Shown here one piece after another: positions 55,995 through 62,127 of a stretch of DNA of 62,127 nt. The notes under the pieces are model-generated. The model did not search any database. It was not told the DNA's origin and was given only the letters and a program-made list of their open reading frames with translations. Numbering within the stretch: the stretch's first letter is position 1; each line of letters starts with the position of its first letter. The DNA comes from Curvivirga aplysinae (lineage in GTDB: Bacteria > Pseudomonadota > Alphaproteobacteria > UBA8366 > Aestuariispiraceae): contig NZ_SMMC01000213.1 of NCBI RefSeq assembly GCF_009711445.1, forward strand, positions 1 to 62,127. The letters are read 5' to 3'. The position numbers and the translations under genes were made by a program.

Positions 55995-56090
55995 CCTCAA
56001 TCCCTCCGCCGGAATTACCCGGTTCAGGTTCAGCGGGTTTTCGAAGAAAGTTTTCGAATCTCAGCTTGCAAAGCACCCCGTTGAGATCAG
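55995..56090 (-). ncRNA. TPP riboswitch (THI element)
   Basis: Read on the minus strand, the conserved TPP aptamer parts appear in order: GGGGTGC, GCTGAGA, ACCCGCTGAACCTGAACCGG and GTAATTCCGGCGGAGGGA. Between GCTGAGA and ACCCGC a 22-base hairpin (TTCGAAAA with its near complement) forms a modest P3a extension. Roughly 100 bases downstream lies the thiB start, with GGGTCCT and AGGAACC able to pair close to the ribosome site, consistent with translational or termination control by thiamine pyrophosphate. Confidence 0.95.
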
Positions 56091-56118
56091 CAGAATTTAT
56101 GCGGTTTTAACGTGAGAA

Positions 56119-56802
56119 TCAAGATGCCTCAGGATCAAAACTCGCTTCGAATGTGGATTTTAAAGCCATATCCAGATCATGCATGGTTACGGGCAATCCC
56201 AAGTCAACCAAAGAGGTCACGCCTAGTTTCTCATCCCCGATGCCGCATGGTACAATCCCGCCAAAATGGGACAGGTCCGGTTCCACATTGATGGAGATAC
56301 CATGAAAAGTGACCCATTTACGAAGGCGCACACCAATGGCGGCAATTTTGTCTTCATAACCATTGCCACGATCTACCCAAATGCCAACACGGCCTTCGCG
56401 TGTTTCACCAACCACATTGAACTCTTCAAGTGCGTTTTTGACCCATTCTTCCAGATGGGCGACAAACCAGCGTACATCGGGATTGCGCTTTTTTAGATTC
56501 AACATCACATAAGCGATTCGTTGACCCGGACCATGATAGGTATATTGTCCACCACGCCCCACGTCATATACTGGAAAACGATCGGGGGTGAGTAGGTCTT
56601 CACGCTTCGCGCTGGTGCCTGCGGTGTAAAGAGGGGGATGTTCCAGAAACCAGATGCATTCCGGCGCTTTACCTGCCTGAATATCGGCCACCCGTTGTTC
56701 CATAAAGGCGGTGGCGGTTTCATAGTCTACATAGCCGTCTTTGCCATCCAGCCCGTATTTCCATTCGATTTCTTTGTTTAGATCGCTAAAATTTTCAGTC
56801 AT
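56119..56802 (-). CDS. lipB: Octanoyltransferase LipB
   Basis: This 227-residue enzyme transfers octanoyl groups from acyl-carrier protein to lipoyl domains, the first step of lipoate attachment. The active-site cysteine is C186 in [18 protein letters not shown], and the catalytic lysine is K152 in [19 protein letters not shown]. The [19 protein letters not shown] segment is typical. It stands alone between the TPP riboswitch and tRNA-Leu. Confidence 0.97.
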   Translation of the reverse strand: MTENFSDLNKEIEWKYGLDGKDGYVDYETATAFMEQRVADIQAGKAPECIWFLEHPPLYTAGTSAKREDLLTPDRFPVYDVGRGGQYTYHGPGQRIAYVMLNLKKRNPDVRWFVAHLEEWVKNALEEFNVVGETREGRVGIWVDRGNGYEDKIAAIGVRLRKWVTFHGISINVEPDLSHFGGIVPCGIGDEKLGVTSLVDLGLPVTMHDLDMALKSTFEASFDPEAS

Positions 56803-56925
56803 GACAGCATATATAGGAAGAATGGGCTTGATTAGCCAGCCCCCTTTTGTTATTCACCACCCGTCTCAAGGATTTGGGACTTCTACCAAGCCTGATAGAA
56901 TTATTTCTAACAAGGCAAATGCGAT

Positions 56926-57013
56926 GCGGTCGTGGCGGAATTGGTAGACGCGCAGCGTTGAGGTCGCTGTGGGTTAATAGCCCGTGGAAGTTCGAGTCTT
57001 CTCGACCGCACCA
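56926..57013 (+). tRNA. tRNA-Leu (GAG anticodon)
   Basis: An 88-base class II tRNA: acceptor GCGGTCG (56926-56932) pairs with CGACCGC (57003-57009), discriminator A, encoded CCA at 57011-57013. The anticodon arm CAGCG-TTGAGGT-CGCTG has anticodon GAG, reading CUC and CUU leucine codons. The long variable arm (GGG/CCC) and T arm (GGAAG with TTCGAGT) are intact. Confidence 0.97.
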
Positions 57014-57031
57014 TAACTCTAAAGAGTTCAA

Positions 57032-57068
57032 GAACCCCGTTCAGTTATCTGAAGCAGGGTTTTCTTTT
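57032..57068 (+). terminator. Terminator after tRNA-Leu
   Basis: AACCC (57033-57037) pairs with GGGTT (57057-57061), and inside it TTCAG pairs with CTGAA around a TTAT loop; a T-rich tail follows. It overlaps the last codons of the convergent gene at 57041. Confidence 0.85.
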
Positions 57069-57430
57069 AGTTTTTTATGTAAAAACTCCATGACCGAAGC
57101 AACAATCATTGCAAACCAGTTCCCGATGTGAAGATAAAACAAAATACCATAGAAAACTAGCCCACTTTTACTCTTGGGCAACATTTTGAAATCGTCGAAG
57201 GGATATTGGATTATAACATGCAATATTAATATAATTAGTATCCCTAATCCAATATAGGGCCAGCGCATCCAAGGAATTGATGCAGCTAAGATATACATGC
57301 TAAATGTAATGTATGTAGAGATACGATCTAGGTTAGAAAAAAACACAGGAGAAGCGATCAAAATGCAGCAAGAAATAATTATTATTGCTACAATTGGTAC
57401 TCGAAGTAATTTCTCAAAACGCTCGATCAT
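57041..57430 (-). CDS. Hypothetical four-helix membrane protein
   Basis: This 129-residue protein has about four membrane helices (roughly residues 9-29, 38-52, 58-76, 90-110) and no domain I recognise. Its last codons run into the terminator of tRNA-Leu on the other strand. It sits downstream of the DUF4197 gene on the same strand with a 27-base gap, so the two may be co-transcribed. AT-rich and possibly strain-specific. Confidence 0.6.
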   Translation of the reverse strand: MIERFEKLLRVPIVAIIIISCCILIASPVFFSNLDRISTYITFSMYILAASIPWMRWPYIGLGILIILILHVIIQYPFDDFKMLPKSKSGLVFYGILFYLHIGNWFAMIVASVMEFLHKKLKENPASDN

Positions 57431-57457
57431 CCAAGATTTCCTGAATATATGTTAAAC

Positions 57458-58237
57458 TTATTGCCCAAAAAGTTTGAGCAAAATATCTTTTCCATATTGG
57501 GCAGGATTTTCGCGAATGGCGGCTTCTTCTATAGCTAGGTAATGAAATAAACCTTCCAAAGCTAAATCTGTGGCGTGGTCCGTCAAGTCGGCTTTTAGAT
57601 CAGGCATAAAGGGAATTGTGTCATATTCACCGAGTAGCTGATCATAGGCTTGGATCGCGCCAACATCCTGAAGGCTTTGATCAATAACGGGGGAGATGGT
57701 TTGTTTGAGATCAGATGTGGAAACTTTACGAAAATAAGATGTGGCCGCATCTTGGGGACCTTCATAGATCGCCTTAGCATCTTCAAAACTCATATCCTGA
57801 ATAGCTTTTAAGACCAGATCACGCGCTTTAGGCATGGCTGCTTCGGCCCCTCTATTGAGGCGCAATTCAATATCATCGGCCATAGAAGACAGGCCGAATT
57901 GACTTAATGTGGATTGAACAGCTGTAAGTTCTTTGGGGAGTGGGATATGAATCTTGGGGTCCCCATTAAAGCCATCCGCGGCACCTAGCTGTCCTACCAC
58001 CGTTTGAACCCCAACATTTAAGGCTTCTTTAAGTCCTTCGATAACTTCTTCATTGGATAAAAGACCTGCAACGCCGCTACTACCTGAGTTTTCACTTTCG
58101 GTTACGCCCGTTTCTGTAATCACATCTTGCAATTTATCCAACCAGCTCGAAGCTTCAGCTTTGGAGTTATTCAATATTGTAAGGGCGGGTAACATCATCA
58201 AAATGGAAAGGGCTGAAACGGAACGATTTCTTAGCAT
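57458..58237 (-). CDS. DUF4197 domain-containing protein
   Basis: This 259-residue exported protein has a signal peptide (about 1-29) and the DUF4197 pattern: EVIEGLKEALNVGVQTVV, then KIHIPLPKEL, LNRGAEAAMPKARDLVLKAI and DLALEGLFHYLAIEEAAIRENPA. Family function is not known. Start ATG at 58237. Confidence 0.88.
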   Translation of the reverse strand: MLRNRSVSALSILMMLPALTILNNSKAEASSWLDKLQDVITETGVTESENSGSSGVAGLLSNEEVIEGLKEALNVGVQTVVGQLGAADGFNGDPKIHIPLPKELTAVQSTLSQFGLSSMADDIELRLNRGAEAAMPKARDLVLKAIQDMSFEDAKAIYEGPQDAATSYFRKVSTSDLKQTISPVIDQSLQDVGAIQAYDQLLGEYDTIPFMPDLKADLTDHATDLALEGLFHYLAIEEAAIRENPAQYGKDILLKLFGQ

Positions 58238-58488
58238 AGTGAACTCTGACCTTCGGAAATATGCGTTGCAAGGTTTGTGAAAGGAAGTTTAAACATATTG
58301 CGATGTTTTTCCTAACAGTTTTCATTACATAAATTGCGGATCAATTTATTTGATAGAAATGTTAGAAATCACAACATGAAACTCTCGTTATTATTGAGAT
58401 TTCAAGTGTCTGAAAAATTAAAGCCTATTCTATTGATAATAGTAGGTTAATCATGTAATGGGAACGGAGGCTTCAAAAGGGGGAAATT

Positions 58489-58890
58489 ATGAAATCTGTT
58501 TTTATTAAGATATCACTCTTATTTTTTGCGATTGTATTTATCGCAGCTTGTCAAACTTCATCTTTTAGTAAAGACCAGCCACTTAAACTTAATTATTATA
58601 CGGCTAAAAATTTTGAATCGTTCATTGAAAGAAAAGATACAACTTTATTTTTCGTAGATACATATGGTGATCGGTCATATTACTATTATTGCCCGCATAC
58701 AGCCTGTTCGGACACACTCAGGAATTCTGGGAATTATGCGTGTGAAAGATATCATAGTAAATACAATGTTGAATGTGGTCTACTCGCGACAAAATATGGT
58801 ATACAATGGAAAAATGCAGGCAATTTTATGCCGTTTAAATCTGAGACCGTTTTTCAGAAATATGGCAGTTATTTCTACGATGAAGATTGA
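58489..58890 (+). CDS. Hypothetical lipoprotein
   Basis: This 133-residue protein starts with a lipoprotein signal (lipobox FIAAC, C21). The mature part has several cysteines and tyrosines (YYYYCPHTACSD) and no family I recognise. A GGGGGAAA ribosome site precedes the ATG. It stands 20 bases before the VF530 gene. Confidence 0.7.
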   Translation: MKSVFIKISLLFFAIVFIAACQTSSFSKDQPLKLNYYTAKNFESFIERKDTTLFFVDTYGDRSYYYYCPHTACSDTLRNSGNYACERYHSKYNVECGLLATKYGIQWKNAGNFMPFKSETVFQKYGSYFYDED

Positions 58891-58909
58891 GATTATCTTG
58901 GTTTAAGCG

Positions 58910-59134
58910 ATGACTAACCAACAACCAAATAACCCGCTACATGGGATTAAACTTGAAACAATTGTGACTGAACTTGTGGAGCATTATGGCTGGGACGGGT
59001 TAGGGAAGCGGATCAATATCAACTGTTTTAAGTTTGATTGTTCTGTGAAGTCGTCTTTGAAGTTTTTACGAAAAACTCAATGGGCGAGAGATAAGGTTGA
59101 AAACCTTTATATTTCGACATTTTGCAAAAAATAA
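58910..59134 (+). CDS. VF530-family (DUF2132) small protein
   Basis: This 74-residue protein matches the VF530/DUF2132 family: [34 protein letters not shown] and [19 protein letters not shown] Vibrio fischeri member has a DNA-binding-like fold in structural work, but the role is unsettled. High match makes the call firm. Confidence 0.92.
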   Translation: MTNQQPNNPLHGIKLETIVTELVEHYGWDGLGKRININCFKFDCSVKSSLKFLRKTQWARDKVENLYISTFCKK

Positions 59135-59180
59135 GCCCCGCAAATACGAGGCCTAGGTCTGAGAATATCTAAAACAGCAC

Positions 59181-59636
59181 TTAATTTACTTTATCGATTT
59201 CATGTTGGGCACGAAGGCCAACAGCGATGCGGTTCCAGATATTAATGGTGCCCACAGCCACAGTCAGCTTTGCGATTTCTTCATCGGAAAAATGTGGCTT
59301 TAACAATTCATAGTCAGAATCTGGTGCCCCTGTTTGAGCTACATTGGTGAGGGATTCTGTCCATGCTAAAACCGCACGCTCCTTATCACTGTAAACCGGG
59401 CTTTCACGCCAAACGGAAATCAAGGATAACCATTGATCGCCAAAGCCATGTTTGCGTGCTTCTTTCATATGCATATCAATGCAATAGGCACAGCCATTGA
59501 TTTGGGAAGCGCGAATTTTCAGCAGATGTAAAATACCTTTTTCAATGCCGGATCTTTGCGAGACGAATTCTTCCAATCCCAATACAGCTTGAAATGCTTC
59601 TGGTGAAGCCGTGATATAATCCATTCTTTGTTCCAT
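59181..59636 (-). CDS. AhpD-like alkylhydroperoxidase / carboxymuconolactone decarboxylase-fold protein
   Basis: This 151-residue protein has the AhpD motif with C49, C52 and H56 (INGCAYCIDMHMKEA) and the ALAWTESLTN-like helix. It probably reduces peroxides through its CxxC pair. It lies 27 bases downstream of an Rrf2-type regulator, in the same direction, a pairing seen in many bacteria, so it is likely under that regulator. Confidence 0.9.
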   Translation of the reverse strand: MEQRMDYITASPEAFQAVLGLEEFVSQRSGIEKGILHLLKIRASQINGCAYCIDMHMKEARKHGFGDQWLSLISVWRESPVYSDKERAVLAWTESLTNVAQTGAPDSDYELLKPHFSDEEIAKLTVAVGTINIWNRIAVGLRAQHEIDKVN

Positions 59637-59663
59637 GAGTTTATCCTTTCTTTAATCCTTACA

Positions 59664-60164
59664 TTAAGATTTTAAGGGGCGTTGATTTGCTTCCAAGAAG
59701 GCACATCCCTGCGCCTGTAAGCTGCCGTCATCTTCTGCCATCACTTGATCCAGAAGGCTTGCAATGGTGACTTTGTCCAATTCTGTGCGATAGGCCCATT
59801 CGGCTTTCAACATGGCGGCATTAATTTGGCAGGGGGCCTTGTAATATTCTTTGGGAAGGGGATTCGGTCCTTTTTGCCGGATTTCCTTGCAACGAAAGGC
59901 AGGGGCGCGACCTTCAACTGCGAGTACAACATCTAACAAGCTGATCTTATCTGTCGGACGTGCCAGACTATAGCCTCCTTTCGGACCGGGAACTGTATTT
60001 AAAATACCTTCCCGGGAAAGTGCTTGAAGATGTTTTAACAGATAGCTAGTTGAAACACCGTGATATTCCGCCAAAGCCGCCGCAGATAGCACATAGCCAT
60101 CTTCGACTGTTCCTAGCATTGCCACTGCATGTATGGCCTGTTCAACACCATCACCTAATTTCAT
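59664..60164 (-). CDS. Rrf2-family transcriptional regulator
   Basis: This 166-residue regulator has the Rrf2 winged helix (AIHAVAMLGTVEDGYVLSAAALAEYHGVSTSYLLKHLQALSREGIL, residues about 10-54; GPKGGYSLARP). It has C92 and C112 but not the three-cysteine cluster of IscR/NsrR, so the iron-sulphur cluster, if any, would be atypical. It probably controls its own operon with the AhpD-like gene. Confidence 0.92.
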   Translation of the reverse strand: MKLGDGVEQAIHAVAMLGTVEDGYVLSAAALAEYHGVSTSYLLKHLQALSREGILNTVPGPKGGYSLARPTDKISLLDVVLAVEGRAPAFRCKEIRQKGPNPLPKEYYKAPCQINAAMLKAEWAYRTELDKVTIASLLDQVMAEDDGSLQAQGCAFLEANQRPLKS

Positions 60165-60253
60165 TTTATGATCTCCTCTTAATCATGGATAAAATATATC
60201 CATGATTATTTTTTTAAATCAAGAGCTATCTGAATATTAATTTTCTGGTGAAG

Positions 60254-60769
60254 TTAAACTCGGTTGAGAAATTCTAATAAATCTTCATCTGACAAGGTTT
60301 CCAGATCGACAATCGCTTGATAGGGGTCACCTGTTAAACCAAGGATTTGGGCAAAGGCAGGTTCTGTTTTAATGCCTTGCTGTTTAAGGTTGATCACTTT
60401 TTTTCTTAAGCTTGGTCTTAAAGAAAGTAATCTTTGTTCAACATGAAAATGACGAACACCCCATTGATAACATACAGGGATATTCTGGCAGAAGATTTCA
60501 AATTCCCATTCATAGGCATGGAAGGAGGTCAGAACTGTCGGAACCTGATTTCGGATATATCTATGGCTTTGAAACTGTTTTAAATGTCCAAGATGATCAT
60601 TGAGATGAGCTTGAAATCCATCTAAATCCTTAGTGTAACAAGCAATATCAATATCGCTGAGTTCTATTTCAATATCTAACGGAGGTGTTCCGATAACAGC
60701 CGGCGTGAATTCTTTTAGGATTTCCAATAAATTGAGTCGTGAGAGAGCCGTTTGGTAATTTGACTTCAT
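60254..60769 (-). CDS. DUF4269 domain-containing protein
   Basis: This 171-residue protein matches DUF4269: the acidic ELSDIDIACYTKDLDGF, then TSFHAYEWEFEIFCQNIPV and FHVEQRLLSLRPSLRKKVINLKQQGIKTEPAFAQILGLTGDPYQA. The DID motif and overall pattern hint at a nucleotidyltransferase-like fold, but the function is unknown. Confidence 0.88.
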   Translation of the reverse strand: MKSNYQTALSRLNLLEILKEFTPAVIGTPPLDIEIELSDIDIACYTKDLDGFQAHLNDHLGHLKQFQSHRYIRNQVPTVLTSFHAYEWEFEIFCQNIPVCYQWGVRHFHVEQRLLSLRPSLRKKVINLKQQGIKTEPAFAQILGLTGDPYQAIVDLETLSDEDLLEFLNRV

Positions 60770-60808
60770 TCTAGATAAGCAGCTTTCATCTAACAGTGAG
60801 CCCTTCGG

Positions 60809-61354
60809 CTAGATAGTATAATATTCTTCATGTGTGAAAGCACTGTTTTTTCCTAGGATTGCTTCTGCCATATCAGGAATTCCATGAAAGAATGTATATC
60901 CAATAATGTATTTAACTTTGCCGTCATGATTAGCAAGCGGAAGAGAAAGTCGTTCATATTGTACTGGATAATCACAGGTTGGAAGATAGCGGTAACCATG
61001 ATGGAGAGCAACGGTGTTTTCGTCCGTGATTTTATTTAAAAACGTGATCATTGTGTCTAGCATTTCACCAGAGAAAAAGTCATGGATATAAGTCCCTGCG
61101 ATACCTGTCCCAAAATTTTCTATGATATGATCGCCTGCTAAACGATAGATGTATTCCTCACCTGAAACTCTTTTGATTATCCAGATATAAGGGGTGAATT
61201 TGATAAAGGAAATTGGGTCAATATCTGTGCGTTGAGGTAAGCGGTTTTCGCGTTCATAAATTTCTGACCAATGGTTTAAAAGAACGCGCGCTCCTTCATT
61301 TTCAATTTTTGTTAGCAAGCGGGGCTTGCTGCATTTCCAATCATCATTTGGCAA
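60809..61354 (-). CDS. PAS_5-type PAS domain protein (1 of 2)
   Basis: This 181-residue protein is a stand-alone PAS-like sensor of the PAS_5 kind common in alphaproteobacteria. The core YIYRLAGDHIIENFGTGIAG is followed by the outer strands and IIGYTFFHG near the end. There is no output domain. It is adjacent to, and probably a paralogue of, the next gene (61406). Ligand and partner are unknown. Confidence 0.8.
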   Translation of the reverse strand: MPNDDWKCSKPRLLTKIENEGARVLLNHWSEIYERENRLPQRTDIDPISFIKFTPYIWIIKRVSGEEYIYRLAGDHIIENFGTGIAGTYIHDFFSGEMLDTMITFLNKITDENTVALHHGYRYLPTCDYPVQYERLSLPLANHDGKVKYIIGYTFFHGIPDMAEAILGKNSAFTHEEYYTI

Positions 61355-61405
61355 GTAAACTCACTTTCCTTTAATGATCCATCTGCCTTAAAACTATGCC
61401 TATTC

Positions 61406-61939
61406 TTAAGTAAGCTGGATGGCTCCTAATATATAATTTGCTCGCCCCTCTTTATCTAGCAGAGGGCAATCAACGGATTCGTATCCGCGTGTATGCTTTC
61501 CAAGCATATGAATATTGCCGACACAGAAATGGCAATTTTCTTTTTCTAGAACCTGATCATAATATCTAATTAGATCGTTGAAATTGTCTTCATGGTTTTC
61601 ATGAATATCTCTATATTTCACGGTTCGATTATGTGTTTCTCTTCCTGTGATCGTATTTACATCTTCACCACATACAACGAATTTATAGACGCCATTAGCA
61701 ATGCGGTGAGCTAAGTAAATATTTGAAGCATGCCTTAGGTGGTTAATTATTTGAAAGTCTTGTTTATATGGGATGTTGCCTTTGTAGCTTGACCACCAAT
61801 TATAAATGCTCTTTGTGCAACGCAACGTTAAATCACTTTTTGCATGAACCTCAAATACGTTTGCGGAGGCATGGAAATCTTCGACATTCTGAAGAAAGTC
61901 TTCCTCCATTGCTATGGACATTTTTGCAGCTGAATACAT
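61406..61939 (-). CDS. PAS_5-type PAS domain protein (2 of 2)
   Basis: This 177-residue protein has a pattern similar to the neighbour at 60809 (YKFVVCGEDVNTITGRETHN core; CPLLDKEGRANYILGAIQL at the end), indicating a diverged PAS_5 protein. It contains five cysteines. The start could be ATG at 61939 or the internal ATG at 61921; no ribosome site decides clearly. It is followed by 51 bases and the next PAS gene. Confidence 0.7.
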   Translation of the reverse strand: MYSAAKMSIAMEEDFLQNVEDFHASANVFEVHAKSDLTLRCTKSIYNWWSSYKGNIPYKQDFQIINHLRHASNIYLAHRIANGVYKFVVCGEDVNTITGRETHNRTVKYRDIHENHEDNFNDLIRYYDQVLEKENCHFCVGNIHMLGKHTRGYESVDCPLLDKEGRANYILGAIQLT

Positions 61940-62052
61940 ATCTCTAAATCGACTTGCTCTTCTCGGTTAAAAAAATGCTATTTTTATAGCGACCCAGATC
62001 AAAAGGCCTCTTCTGGCATTTTTTCGTATCTTAAGCAAAATGCCTTTATTAT

Positions 62053-62077
62053 TAAAAAGATAGACCCAGCGGGTCTA
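62053..62077 (-). terminator. Terminator of a minus-strand gene beyond the window end
   Basis: TAGACCC (62061-62067) pairs with GGGTCTA (62071-62077) around a 3-base loop. On the minus strand a TCTTTTT run follows directly. It probably ends a gene lying beyond 62127. The rest of 61940-62127 holds no gene and should contain the promoter of the PAS gene at 61406. Confidence 0.75.
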
Positions 62078-62127
62078 ACCGTATAAATATTGATTAGGTA
62101 AATGGTATCTAAACATTACTAATAAAA

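Noticed and set aside
1-62127. CRISPR arrays, IS elements, prophage genes, rRNA
   Set aside because: I found no regularly spaced repeats, transposase or phage-like proteins, or rRNA sequence in the window.

Overview
The window is a continuous piece of chromosome from an alphaproteobacterium, read from sequence alone. The evidence is a full-length CckA-type hybrid kinase fused onto the end of a flagellar export operon, a DUF2336 protein, an ATP12-type F1-ATPase chaperone, two PAS_5-type PAS proteins, a CtrA-like TTAA-N7-TTAA box, and the xseB/ispA/dxs/tlyA neighbourhood. The DNA looks AT-leaning for the class (my impression, not a computed value). A Rhodospirillales/Kiloniellales-like marine organism would fit, but the genus cannot be fixed from here. 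I see no IS element, prophage, CRISPR array or rRNA operon. There is one tRNA (Leu-GAG) and one TPP riboswitch.

Layout. (1) 1-13.5 kb is a flagellar block: a CheY-like receiver, two MotB-like membrane proteins (one without the proton-binding Asp), and a 1153-residue exported protein with three AMIN-like repeats and TPR-like helices. These are followed on the minus strand by an FlhB C-domain protein, an unknown protein, fliO and fliP. Divergent from these are flgB-flgC-fliE-fliQ-fliR-flhB-cckA, behind a clear sigma-54 -24/-12 promoter. (2) 13.5-20 kb holds recA (with repeated GAGAAC elements in its leader), alaS, a voltage-sensor K+ channel with a cyclic-nucleotide-binding fold, and a MoxR AAA+ ATPase. 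(3) 20-30 kb, minus strand, holds sppA, an AhpD-like protein, tlyA, two tandem MATE exporters, a DUF454 protein, dxs, ispA (interrupted by a frameshift) and xseB. (4) 30-46 kb, plus strand, holds a histone-deacetylase-family enzyme, an RND efflux pair, an ArsR regulator, a DUF2336 protein, a DegP/HtrA protease, rarA, crcB, an RluA-family pseudouridine synthase, a HAD phosphatase, an AsmA protein and an ATP12 chaperone. (5) 46-50 kb holds the propionyl/acyl-CoA carboxylase genes pccB-pccA behind a promoter carrying two near-identical 18-bp palindromes. (6) 50-62 kb is more accessory: an acylphosphatase, small lipoproteins and membrane proteins, an orphan periplasmic binding protein, the thiamine transporter thiBPQ under a TPP riboswitch, lipB, tRNA-Leu, DUF4197, VF530, an Rrf2/AhpD-like pair, DUF4269 and two PAS_5 proteins.

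How it works together. The first 13.5 kb couples construction of the flagellar export gate and proximal rod to CckA, the kinase at the top of the CtrA phosphorelay that commonly controls motility in this class. The 20-30 kb block supplies isoprenoid precursors (DXS, farnesyl diphosphate synthase). Blocks 5 and 6 handle propionyl-CoA disposal and cofactor supply (thiamine uptake, lipoate attachment).

Strongest points for a second look: the Asp-less MotB-like protein beside a normal MotB and a giant AMIN/TPR protein; the paired operators on the pcc promoter, one lying between -35 and -10; the four GAGAAC repeats upstream of recA; the single-base frameshift in ispA; and the K+ channel whose nucleotide pocket lacks the expected arginine.
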